Source: CAZWUW01 sp964636895 (GTDB taxonomy: Bacteria; Bacillota; Thermincolia; Thermincolales; CAZWUW01). From it: a DNA stretch of 8,772 nucleotides. Made by a program: the position numbers and the translations under genes. The DNA lies in NCBI GenBank assembly GCA_964636895.1, contig CAZWUW010000101.1, positions 1-8,772 of the forward strand, in the 5' to 3' direction. This document shows, one piece after another, positions 1-6,161 of the stretch. Within the stretch, counting starts at the first letter, position 1. Each line of letters opens with the position of its first letter. Below the pieces are notes generated by a model, which was given only the letters and a program-made list of their open reading frames with translations, had not been told where the DNA came from and ran no database searches.

Positions 1-1
1 T

Positions 2-1345
2 GTGGTAGATGTGGCAAAGGTCATTTCGCCTGAATTTAAGCAGGTCAACAGTCAGGTAGTGCTGGTGCCCTTAGTCCGGGATGAGTATGAACTGCCTGAT
101 TTTACGGTGCTGGAGCGGAACTTTAGCAAAATCACCGAACTGATTCAGGCCGGCCGTATTTTGGCGGCGCAAACCGTGAGATACGGCGGGTTAGCGGCTG
201 CCGTGAGTAAAATGAGCTTTGGCAATAAAATTGGCCTGATTTTTCATGACAGCATGGATATACGCAGCCTTTTTGCTCCGGATTATGGTTCCTTGGTGCT
301 AGAAATGGCTGCCGGCGAGGATTTGGCGGCCGCTTTCGGGGCGGTGGAATTCCGGGCGCTGGGTATTACCCAGGACAAGGCGGTTATAGCCGTGAACGGC
401 GTAGAAATAAGTATTGAAGAAGCCTTTGGCGCTTGGCAACTGCCTTTGGAAAAGATTTTTCCTACCGGGACGGCACCGGTAAGCGGTCAGCCCGGGCAGG
501 TACTGCATGACCGGCGGGCTGCCGGCAGATCTGCCGTGCGTGCAGCCCGGCCGAGGATTTTTATACCGGTATTCCCCGGTACTAATTGTGAGTACGACAG
601 CGCCCGGGCCTTTGAAAAGGCCGGTGGCGCCGTGGAGACGCTGGTCATCGGCAATTTGTCGGCGGTTGAGATTGAGCATTCTATTGAAGCTATGGCCAAA
701 GGTATTGAACAGGCCCAGATTATTATGCTTCCCGGTGGTTTCAGCGCCGGTGACGAGCCGGACGGTTCTGGCAAATTTATCGCCACGGTCTTTAGGAACC
801 CGCGCATCAAAGAGGCGGTATCAAGGCTGTTGCAACAAAGGGACGGGCTTATTTTAGGCATCTGTAACGGTTTTCAGGCCCTAATCAAGCTGGGGCTGGT
901 GCCGTATGGGGAAATAGTTGAGATTACTGAAAAGTGCCCCACCCTGACCTTTAACAAGATTGGCCGGCATGCTTCCTGCCTGGTTCGGACAAAAGTGGTT
1001 TCCACCTTGTCACCTTGGTTTGCCAATGTCCAGGCCGGTGATATCCATACTGTCGCCATTTCGCACGGGGAAGGCAGATTTGTGGCCAGTGAAGCGGAAA
1101 TTGAGCGTCTGGTCAAAAACGGTCAGCTGGCCACCCAGTATGTTGATTTGGCCGGTCAACCCACTTATGACATTGCCTATAACCCCAATGGATCCGTGTA
1201 TGCGGTGGAGGGCATTACCAGCCCTGATGGCAGGGTGTTGGGCAAGATGGGGCACTCGGAAAGAATCGGGGCCAATGTTTACAAGAATGTTCCGGGTGAG
1301 AAGGATCAGAAGTTATTTGAAGCGGGAATCGGATACTTTAAGTAG
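2..1345 (+). CDS. purL: Phosphoribosylformylglycinamidine synthase, large single-chain (clostridial) type, C-terminal part
   Basis: This is the 3' part of a large PurL, which makes FGAM from FGAR, ATP and glutamine (fourth step of IMP synthesis, cytosol). The 5' end lies outside the window, so the first codon here is not the start. Residues 1 to about 150 look like the C-terminal end of the synthetase (AIRS-like) half. After a basic, Pro/Gly-rich linker, a class I glutamine amidotransferase domain begins at about residue 186 (IFIPVFPGTNCEYDSA). The oxyanion-side motif GGFSAGDEPDGSG is present. The nucleophile is Cys288 in GICNGFQ, and the His/Glu pair is His418/Glu420 in MGHSERIG, so the triad looks intact. 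The fused glutaminase and these motifs fit the single-chain clade of about 1250 residues found in clostridia rather than the PurS/PurQ/PurL complex of Bacillus; the full length cannot be checked here. A terminator lies 23 bases after the stop codon, so purL ends its transcription unit and is not co-transcribed with purE. Confidence 0.96.
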   Translation: MVDVAKVISPEFKQVNSQVVLVPLVRDEYELPDFTVLERNFSKITELIQAGRILAAQTVRYGGLAAAVSKMSFGNKIGLIFHDSMDIRSLFAPDYGSLVLEMAAGEDLAAAFGAVEFRALGITQDKAVIAVNGVEISIEEAFGAWQLPLEKIFPTGTAPVSGQPGQVLHDRRAAGRSAVRAARPRIFIPVFPGTNCEYDSARAFEKAGGAVETLVIGNLSAVEIEHSIEAMAKGIEQAQIIMLPGGFSAGDEPDGSGKFIATVFRNPRIKEAVSRLLQQRDGLILGICNGFQALIKLGLVPYGEIVEITEKCPTLTFNKIGRHASCLVRTKVVSTLSPWFANVQAGDIHTVAISHGEGRFVASEAEIERLVKNGQLATQYVDLAGQPTYDIAYNPNGSVYAVEGITSPDGRVLGKMGHSERIGANVYKNVPGEKDQKLFEAGIGYFK

Positions 1346-1368
1346 CGCATATTAGCAGTAAGTAGGGT

Positions 1369-1404
1369 AAGACCCCTGTCGAAGTTTAGCGACAGGGGTC
1401 TTTT
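1369..1404 (+). terminator. Intrinsic terminator after purL
   Basis: A perfect 13-bp stem (AAGACCCCTGTCG at 1369-1381 with CGACAGGGGTCTT at 1390-1402) closes an 8-base loop and runs into TTTTATT. This is a classic rho-independent terminator placed 23 bases after the purL stop codon. It separates purL from the purE operon. Confidence 0.95.
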
Positions 1405-1409
1405 ATTGC

Positions 1410-1721
1410 GTAGGTGGGTATGCGGCAAAAATTGCTGAACTAGCCGGATGTATTTCGCAGGGTCAAACTTTGGAAGAAGTCACGGCTAATATAGAAGATG
1501 CTAAGGTTTGTTGGCTGGAAGTCGCGTTGGAAGAAGGAATGACAATACCGGAACCGAAGCTGAACAATGAGGACTATTCAGGTAAACTGGTAGTAAGAAT
1601 GCCTAAGTCGCTGCATAAAGTGCTGGCTGAAAAAGCCAAAGAGGAAAATGTGAGCTTAAATCAGTACATTAACTACCAATTATCTAAAGGGATTAGCGCA
1701 ATCAAGAAAACAAAAGCATAG
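1410..1721 (+). pseudogene. HicB-family antitoxin remnant, N-terminus missing
   Basis: The open frame reads GGYAAKIAELAGCISQGQ, then TLEEV and a helix, then a linker ending in IPEP, then SGKLVVRMPKSLHKVLAEKA and SLNQYINYQLSKG. This matches HicB antitoxins: a partly degraded RNase H-like N-terminal fold (usual form roughly GGYVAEVPELPGC) followed by a C-terminal ribbon-helix-helix DNA-binding domain (about 1590-1697). The first strand of the family and its ATG are missing. In this frame the purL terminator lies directly upstream, and the first stop codon upstream is at 1368-1370. The earliest conventional start is TTG at 1470, giving 83 residues, with only a weak AGGG at 1459-1462; ATG 1539 would leave little more than the DNA-binding domain. 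No HicA toxin is visible on either side. The stretch also looks more A-rich than the pur genes. I read it as a 5'-truncated leftover of a toxin-antitoxin locus. A shortened but still expressed DNA-binding protein from TTG 1470 is the alternative. Confidence 0.65.
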
Positions 1722-1725
1722 TGGA

Positions 1726-1746
1726 GTACCTACAAGGAATTGAAAC
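1726..1746 (+). repeat. Solitary CRISPR-repeat-like sequence (3' part of a repeat)
   Basis: Just after the hicB-like stop codon lies a stretch reading GTACCTA, CA, AGGAATTGAAAC. From memory, clostridial CRISPR repeats (for example in Clostridium thermocellum and Thermoanaerobacter) end in ACCTAYRAGGAATTGAAAC or close variants, so this copy matches the last 21 positions with about two differences. The 9 bases upstream do not match the 5' part of such repeats. There is no second copy in the window, so this is not an array; at most it is a fossil of one. Chance similarity is possible. Confidence 0.4.
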
Positions 1747-1772
1747 TTCTATCTAATGTTAGGTGCTTTCCC

Positions 1773-1801
1773 TTGACATCGACAGACCGTCTTGTTAATA
1801 T
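1773..1801 (+). promoter_or_regulatory. Sigma-A-type promoter of the purE operon
   Basis: A perfect -35 box TTGACA (1773-1778) is followed by a 17-base spacer and TAATAT (1796-1801), 4 of 6 to the -10 consensus. Transcription would begin at about 1807-1809, some 15 bases before the first leader hairpin and about 240 bases before the purE start codon. It sits downstream of the purL terminator, so it gives the operon its own promoter. Confidence 0.82.
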
Positions 1802-1822
1802 TAAAGAGATAAAAACTAAATA

Positions 1823-1957
1823 CTCGTAGCTTTGGGAAAACAGCCCGAACACGAGGGAAAGTGTACCTAGGGTTCCACCGGTCGAAATTGCCGGGTTTGG
1901 TCCAAGTGGTACAGGTGTTGAAAAACACCACACCGACGGGATAAAAGCCCAGACGGG
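1823..1957 (+). promoter_or_regulatory. ykkC-family riboswitch aptamer, probably PRPP-sensing (subtype 2b)
   Basis: The leader carries the ykkC hallmarks in order: CTAGGGTTCC (1867-1876), GGTCCAAG (1899-1906), ACACCGACGGG (1930-1940) and ATAAAAGCCC (1941-1950). Helices can be drawn by hand. A 5' hairpin pairs CTCGT 1823-1827 with ACGAG 1851-1855 and TTTGGG 1831-1836 with CCCGAA 1844-1849. P1 pairs TGTACC 1862-1867 with GGTACA 1908-1913. P2 pairs CCGGT 1878-1882 with GCCGG 1890-1894. A further hairpin pairs GGTGTT 1914-1919 with AACACC 1924-1929 around a GAAA tetraloop. ykkC RNAs divide into guanidine-I, ppGpp, PRPP and nucleotide classes; the PRPP class is known in front of purine genes in Firmicutes. 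Here the next gene is purE of a complete pur operon, so PRPP is the best call by context. Its 3' end (AGCCC) is also the first part of the terminator stem, which fits an ON switch: PRPP binding holds the aptamer and prevents termination. Confidence 0.85.
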
Positions 1958-2011
1958 TAGGTTTCACTCGCTTGATGAATGAAATCTGCCTGCCTGGGCT
2001 AAATTTATTTT
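1946..2011 (+). terminator. Riboswitch-controlled terminator before purE
   Basis: Bases 1946-1966 pair with 1980-2000 in a 21-bp stem with one A-C mismatch (1953/1993) and three G-U pairs, around a 13-base loop. AAATTTATTTT follows. The 5' arm begins with AGCCC, the conserved 3' element of the ykkC aptamer, so the two structures exclude each other. This is the expression platform of the riboswitch: terminator when ligand is scarce, read-through when it is bound. Confidence 0.88.
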
Positions 2012-2048
2012 AACTGGTCTAAACATATCAAAATACGGAGGGATTAAC

Positions 2049-2567
2049 ATGGCTAAGCCGCTAGTGGGAATTGTTATGGGAAGTGACTCGGATCTGCCGG
2101 TGATGAAAGGTGCGGTGGAAATACTTAAGCAGTTTGATATTGAATGTGAGGTAATTATATCTTCCGCTCACCGGGTGCCGGAGAGAACTGCTCAGTATGC
2201 TAAAGATGCCGCCGGCCGGGGTCTGGAAGTAATAATTGCAGCTGCCGGGATGGCTGCTCATTTGCCCGGGGTTATCGCCGCCTTTACCACCTTGCCGGTA
2301 ATCGGGGTGCCCATTGAGTCCGGCGCCTTGGCTGGTACCGATGCCCTATATGCTATTGTGCAAATGCCTCCCGGTATACCGGTTGCCACCATGGCTGTTA
2401 ACGGGGCTAAAAACGCCGGTATTTTTGCCGCTCAGGTGCTTAGTGTTAAATATCCCGAAATCAGGGAAAAGCTAGATGCATATAAACAGCAATTGGCTGA
2501 CGAAGTGATTGCCAAGGCGGAAAAGCTTGCGCAGTTAGGGATCGAAGGTTACCTGAGCGCCAAGTAA
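2049..2567 (+). CDS. purE: N5-carboxyaminoimidazole ribonucleotide mutase, PurE class I type
   Basis: PurE makes CAIR: class I enzymes move the carboxyl group of N5-CAIR, the product of PurK, to C4. The protein has 172 residues, the usual length for bacterial PurE, and is a single Rossmann-like domain. Visible motifs are GSDSDLPVM (11-19, with Ser12 and Asp15 in the phosphate/ribose site), SSAHRVPE with the catalytic His41, AAAGMAAHLPGVIAA, and ALYAIVQMPPGIPVAT. These align closely with E. coli PurE (His45), which argues for the class I mutase rather than the class II AIR carboxylase. GGAGGG at 2037-2042 lies 6 bases before the ATG. It is the first gene after the riboswitch leader. No purK follows; the next gene, 38 bases on, is purB. 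PurK must be elsewhere, or this enzyme works on AIR and CO2. Confidence 0.96.
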   Translation: MAKPLVGIVMGSDSDLPVMKGAVEILKQFDIECEVIISSAHRVPERTAQYAKDAAGRGLEVIIAAAGMAAHLPGVIAAFTTLPVIGVPIESGALAGTDALYAIVQMPPGIPVATMAVNGAKNAGIFAAQVLSVKYPEIREKLDAYKQQLADEVIAKAEKLAQLGIEGYLSAK

Positions 2568-2605
2568 GTATTAAGGAGTACTGAGTTTCAAAGGAGGAGC
2601 TGGCA

Positions 2606-3898
2606 TTGATAGACCGCTATACCTTACCTGAAATGGGCCGGATCTGGGATTTGGAAAATAAGTTCCGCAAATGGCTGGATATTGAGATTGCTGCCGCTGA
2701 GGCTATGGCCGATTTGGGCGAGATTCCGGCGGCAGCCGCCTGCAGCATCCGGGAAAAAGCTAATTTTGATGTTAAGCGGATTGAGGAAATTGAAGCCGTT
2801 ACCAACCATGATGTAATTGCCTTTTTGACTAATGTAGCTGAGTATGTTGGGGAAGACTCCAAGTATGTGCACCTGGGCATGACTTCCTCTGACGTCGGGG
2901 ACACTGCCCTGTGCCTGTTGATGAAGGAGGCTGGCGAGCATTTGCTGGGCAAGCTGCAAACCCTGCGGGAAAAGTTAGCAGCCAAAGCAAATGAGTATAA
3001 GTATACGCCCATGATTGGTCGGACTCACGGGATTCATGCCGAACCCATGACTTTTGGCATGAAAATGCTGTTGTGGCTGGCGGAAACCGACAGGAACATT
3101 GAACGGCTGCAACGGGCGATTGCCACTATTAGTGTGGGTAAGATTTCCGGGGCTGTAGGCACATATGCCAACATTAATCCGGAAGTTGAAGCCCGGGTCT
3201 GTGCCAAGCTGGGACTTACGCCTGCACCCATTGCTACCCAGGTGGTGCAAAGGGACAGGCATGCCGAGTATATGTCCACCATTGCGGTTATCGGGGCTAC
3301 GCTGGAGAAAATTGCGACCGAAATAAGAAATTTACAGCGCACCGATATCCGGGAAGCAGAAGAGTATTTCGGGAAAGGTCAAAAAGGTTCTTCGGCCATG
3401 CCGCATAAACGTAATCCCATTACCAACGAGCGGATTGCCGGGCTGGCCAGGGTTTTAAGGGGTAATGCGCTGGCGGCCATGGAAAATGTAGCTTTATGGC
3501 ATGAACGGGATATTTCCCACTCGTCCGTTGAACGGGTGATAGTGCCGGACAGTACTATTCTGCTGGATTACATGCTGCACCTGATGATTAAGGTAATTGA
3601 TAACCTGCTGGTTTATCCTGACGCGATGCTGGAAAATCTTAATAAGACCAGAGGCCTGATTTACTCCGGTCGGCTGTTGCTGGCCCTGGTGGAAAAGGGT
3701 ATTATGCGCGAACGTGCTTATGAACTGGTACAGCGAAACGCTATGCAGGTATGGGCCACAAAACAGAATTTCATGGATTTGCTGCTGGCGGACAAAGATG
3801 TAACCGAGCTGGTTTCCGCAGCAGAATTGCGGGGGCTCTTTGACCATAACTGGTTTTTGCGACATGTGGATATGATATTTGCCCGGTTTGGGCTGTAA
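2606..3898 (+). CDS. purB: Adenylosuccinate lyase
   Basis: PurB removes fumarate twice in purine synthesis: SAICAR to AICAR, and adenylosuccinate to AMP. The 430-residue protein belongs to the fumarase/aspartase superfamily and has the length of B. subtilis PurB. It opens MIDRYTLPEMGRIWDLENKF, typical of the family. It carries HLGMTSSDVGDTA, the catalytic His141 in GRTHGIHAEP, and the lyase signature GSSAMPHKRNP at 261-271, where Ser262 or Ser263 lies in the flexible catalytic loop. LWHERDISHSS is also intact. The start is TTG at 2606, chosen because AAGGAGG (2591-2597) lies 8 bases upstream and the next residues match the conserved N-terminus; there is no nearby in-frame ATG. Gaps to purE and purC are 38 and 34 bases, consistent with one mRNA. 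The TTG start may lower yield relative to its neighbours. Confidence 0.97.
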   Translation: MIDRYTLPEMGRIWDLENKFRKWLDIEIAAAEAMADLGEIPAAAACSIREKANFDVKRIEEIEAVTNHDVIAFLTNVAEYVGEDSKYVHLGMTSSDVGDTALCLLMKEAGEHLLGKLQTLREKLAAKANEYKYTPMIGRTHGIHAEPMTFGMKMLLWLAETDRNIERLQRAIATISVGKISGAVGTYANINPEVEARVCAKLGLTPAPIATQVVQRDRHAEYMSTIAVIGATLEKIATEIRNLQRTDIREAEEYFGKGQKGSSAMPHKRNPITNERIAGLARVLRGNALAAMENVALWHERDISHSSVERVIVPDSTILLDYMLHLMIKVIDNLLVYPDAMLENLNKTRGLIYSGRLLLALVEKGIMRERAYELVQRNAMQVWATKQNFMDLLLADKDVTELVSAAELRGLFDHNWFLRHVDMIFARFGL

Positions 3899-3932
3899 AA
3901 TAGATAAAAGATAATTTGAGGGAGGTCATATT

Positions 3933-4652
3933 ATGAACGTGCAAAAGCTCGAACAGTTACACGAGGGCAAGGCCAAAAAAGTATTTAAGACTACCGACCC
4001 GGACCTGTACTGGATAGAGTACAAGGATGACGCCACTGCCTTTGACGGCAAGAAAAAAGGCACTATCATCAACAAGGGTGTTTTGAACAATCGGATATCC
4101 ACTCACTTTTTTAATCTGCTGGCGGACAAGGGAATCACTACCCATCTTGTTAAACAGGTAAATGACCGGGAACAAATCGTTAAAGCGGTCAAAATCATTT
4201 TGGTGGAAGTTGTTGTCCGGAATATTGCCGCCGGGTCATTGGCCAAAAGGCTTGGTCTGCCCGAGGGGACCATGCTGTCCAAGACGGTGCTGGAATACTA
4301 TTATAAAGATGATGCTCTCGGCGATCCGCTGATTAATGATTCTCACATCCGCACCCTTGACCTGGCCACCCCTGAGCAAATGCAAGTATGTGCCGAAACG
4401 GCTCTCAAGGTTAACGATATTCTGAGAGCGTACCTTAAAGATAAGAAAATAGATTTGATTGATTTTAAACTTGAATTTGGTGTTCATAAAGGACAAGTGA
4501 TTTTGGCGGATGAGATTTCACCGGATACCTGCCGTTTCTGGGATGTCGAAACCAAAGAGAAGCTTGACAAAGACCGGTTCCGCCGGGACTTGGGCAATGT
4601 CGAAGAGGCTTACCAGGAAGTGTTGCGCAGATTAACGGGAGAGACCATCTAG
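3933..4652 (+). CDS. purC: Phosphoribosylaminoimidazole-succinocarboxamide (SAICAR) synthase
   Basis: PurC condenses CAIR with aspartate using ATP to give SAICAR, between the PurE and PurB steps. The 239-residue length is typical of the short bacterial form. Motifs are LHEGKAKKVF (9-18, the nucleotide-binding start of the family), EVVVRNIAAGSLAKRLG in the middle, and the C-terminal pair DFKLEFG and DEISPDTCRFWD, which contribute to the metal and substrate site. The start is ATG with GGGAGG (3920-3925) 7 bases upstream. The gene order purE-purB-purC puts three sequential enzymes together. Confidence 0.97.
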   Translation: MNVQKLEQLHEGKAKKVFKTTDPDLYWIEYKDDATAFDGKKKGTIINKGVLNNRISTHFFNLLADKGITTHLVKQVNDREQIVKAVKIILVEVVVRNIAAGSLAKRLGLPEGTMLSKTVLEYYYKDDALGDPLINDSHIRTLDLATPEQMQVCAETALKVNDILRAYLKDKKIDLIDFKLEFGVHKGQVILADEISPDTCRFWDVETKEKLDKDRFRRDLGNVEEAYQEVLRRLTGETI

Positions 4653-4683
4653 CCGGGTTGGCATGCACCATCCAAAGAAGGGC

Positions 4684-4688
4684 GGAGG
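4684..4688 (+). promoter_or_regulatory. Ribosome binding site that fixes the purF start
   Basis: GGAGG lies 7 bases before ATG 4696. An in-frame ATG at 4663 would lengthen PurF by 11 residues, but it has no ribosome site before it and its extra residues (MHHPKKGGGIR) are not family-like. This site therefore supports 4696 as the start. Confidence 0.85.
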
Positions 4689-4695
4689 AATTAGG

Positions 4696-6147
4696 ATGTT
4701 TAGCGGGGAGACAAAAAACTGTTTGTGGAATCCTGGGTACCTGACGCCTGACAAGCCTGAAGAAGAGTGTGGGATTTTTGGCATATACGGACCGGGCCTG
4801 GATGTTTCCCGGCTGACTTATTACGGTTTATATGCTTTACAGCACCGGGGTCAGGAAAGCGCCGGCATTGCCGTTACCGAAGGCCACGGCATCAGGCTGC
4901 ACAAAAACATGGGGCTGGTGCCGGAGGTTTTTTCCGAGGAGATTTTAACCAGATTGACGGGTCATATGGCTGTAGGCCATGTGCGTTATTCCACAACAGG
5001 CTCCAGTCTGGTGGTTAATGCTCAACCTGTGGTTTGCTATTACGCTGGAGGGATGATTGGCCTGGCTCACAACGGCAATCTGACTAATATTGCCGAATTA
5101 CGCAGTTCCTTGGCGGCTAACGGCTCAGTTTTTCAATCCACCAATGACAGTGAAGTAATAGTGAACCTTATCGCCAAATACAGCCAGACTAAAATTGAAG
5201 ATGCTATCCTTAAATGTATGGTGGATATTAAGGGTGCCTATTCGCTGGTAGTGATGACTGAGGATAAACTCATCGGTGTGCGTGACCCGTTTGGGGTGCG
5301 ACCCCTGTGTCTGGGTAAATTGGGTGACGCTTTTATCTTGGCCTCCGAATCCTGTGCCCTGGATACTGTCGGCGCGGAACTGGTGCGGGATATAGAGCCG
5401 GGAGAAATCGTGGTTATCAGCGCTAAAGGGGTCAAGTCTATCAAAAAGATGGCGGCCCAAAGACAGGCCACCTGTATTTTTGAGTTTATTTATTTTGCTC
5501 GTCCGGACAGTGTTATTGACGGCTTTCAAGTGAACCAGATACGCCGGGAGATGGGGCGGCAGTTGGCCAGGGAATACCCGGTGGATGTGGACCTGGTGAT
5601 TTCCGTGCCGGACTCCGGTACTGTTGCGGCCCGGGGTTATGCGGAGGAATCGGGGATACCCTTTGATGACGGCTTGATGAAAAATCGCTATATTGGCCGC
5701 ACCTTCATTCAGCCCACCCAGGAGATGCGGGAACTGGCGGTGCGGCTGAAACTCAACCCGATTAAGAATGTGCTCAAAGGAAAACGGGTGCTGATGATAG
5801 ACGATTCCATTGTCCGGGGCACCACCAGCGGCAAGATGGTCAGTACGGTCAGGGAGAGCGGGGCCAAAGAGGTGCATATGTGCATTAGTTCCCCGCCCTA
5901 TATTTATCCGTGCTATTATGGCACCGACACCTCGAGCAGCAAGGAGCTCATTGCTGCTCGCATGTCGGTGGATGAAGTGCGGAAATTTATCGGTGCCGAC
6001 GGGCTTCACTATCTGAGTTTGGAAGGTCTGTTAAAGGCTTTTGGCAAGGAGACGGCGCGCTGCAGTTTTTGTACGGCTTGTTTTAGCGGTGATTATCCCA
6101 TTGGAATCCCGGAAGAAGGGAACCAGATAAAGTTCTTGCTGGAATAA
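4696..6147 (+). CDS. purF: Amidophosphoribosyltransferase (glutamine PRPP amidotransferase), Fe-S type
   Basis: PurF catalyses the committed step, PRPP plus glutamine to phosphoribosylamine. From ATG 4696 it has 483 residues. Cys25 in EECGIFGIYG is the nucleophile of the N-terminal glutaminase domain, so the first 24 residues form a propeptide that must be cleaved; B. subtilis has 11. The glutaminase continues with LQHRGQESAGIA, GHVRYSTTG and AHNGNLTN. The C-terminal phosphoribosyltransferase domain has the PRPP loop VLMIDDSIVRGTT (365-377) and KNRYIGRTFIQP. Cys260, Cys406 and the CSFCTACF cluster (Cys456, Cys459, Cys462) match the [4Fe-4S] ligands of the Bacillus enzyme; by spacing, Cys459 and Cys462 are the likelier two of the last three. 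The Fe-S cluster makes this family oxygen-sensitive, which suits an anaerobe. Its substrate PRPP is also the likely signal sensed in the operon leader. Confidence 0.97.
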   Translation: MFSGETKNCLWNPGYLTPDKPEEECGIFGIYGPGLDVSRLTYYGLYALQHRGQESAGIAVTEGHGIRLHKNMGLVPEVFSEEILTRLTGHMAVGHVRYSTTGSSLVVNAQPVVCYYAGGMIGLAHNGNLTNIAELRSSLAANGSVFQSTNDSEVIVNLIAKYSQTKIEDAILKCMVDIKGAYSLVVMTEDKLIGVRDPFGVRPLCLGKLGDAFILASESCALDTVGAELVRDIEPGEIVVISAKGVKSIKKMAAQRQATCIFEFIYFARPDSVIDGFQVNQIRREMGRQLAREYPVDVDLVISVPDSGTVAARGYAEESGIPFDDGLMKNRYIGRTFIQPTQEMRELAVRLKLNPIKNVLKGKRVLMIDDSIVRGTTSGKMVSTVRESGAKEVHMCISSPPYIYPCYYGTDTSSSKELIAARMSVDEVRKFIGADGLHYLSLEGLLKAFGKETARCSFCTACFSGDYPIGIPEEGNQIKFLLE

Positions 6148-6161
6148 GAGGAGGTTCGGTT

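Noticed and set aside
1420..1443. Short ATG frame (MRQKLLN) after the purL terminator
   Set aside because: It has only seven codons, lies out of frame with the HicB-like sequence and has no ribosome site.
1741..1822. Possible guanine riboswitch upstream of the ykkC aptamer
   Set aside because: None of the conserved purine-aptamer loop or P1 sequences are present, and the promoter leaves no space for it.
1844..1850. CCCGAAC, resembling half of a Bacillus PurR PurBox
   Set aside because: It is a single half-site downstream of the -10 box with no inverted partner, and it is fully explained as the 3' arm of the first leader hairpin.
1730..1967. Minus-strand open frames over the purE leader
   Set aside because: The + strand here is fully accounted for by a promoter, aptamer and terminator; the frames have no ribosome site or recognisable protein motif.
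4663..4695. Upstream in-frame ATG as the purF start
   Set aside because: It has no ribosome site, while ATG 4696 has GGAGG at ideal spacing.
5125..6009. Long open frame on the minus strand across purF
   Set aside because: It is antisense to a fully conserved purF, reads as low-quality His/Pro-rich protein, and has no family-like motif.
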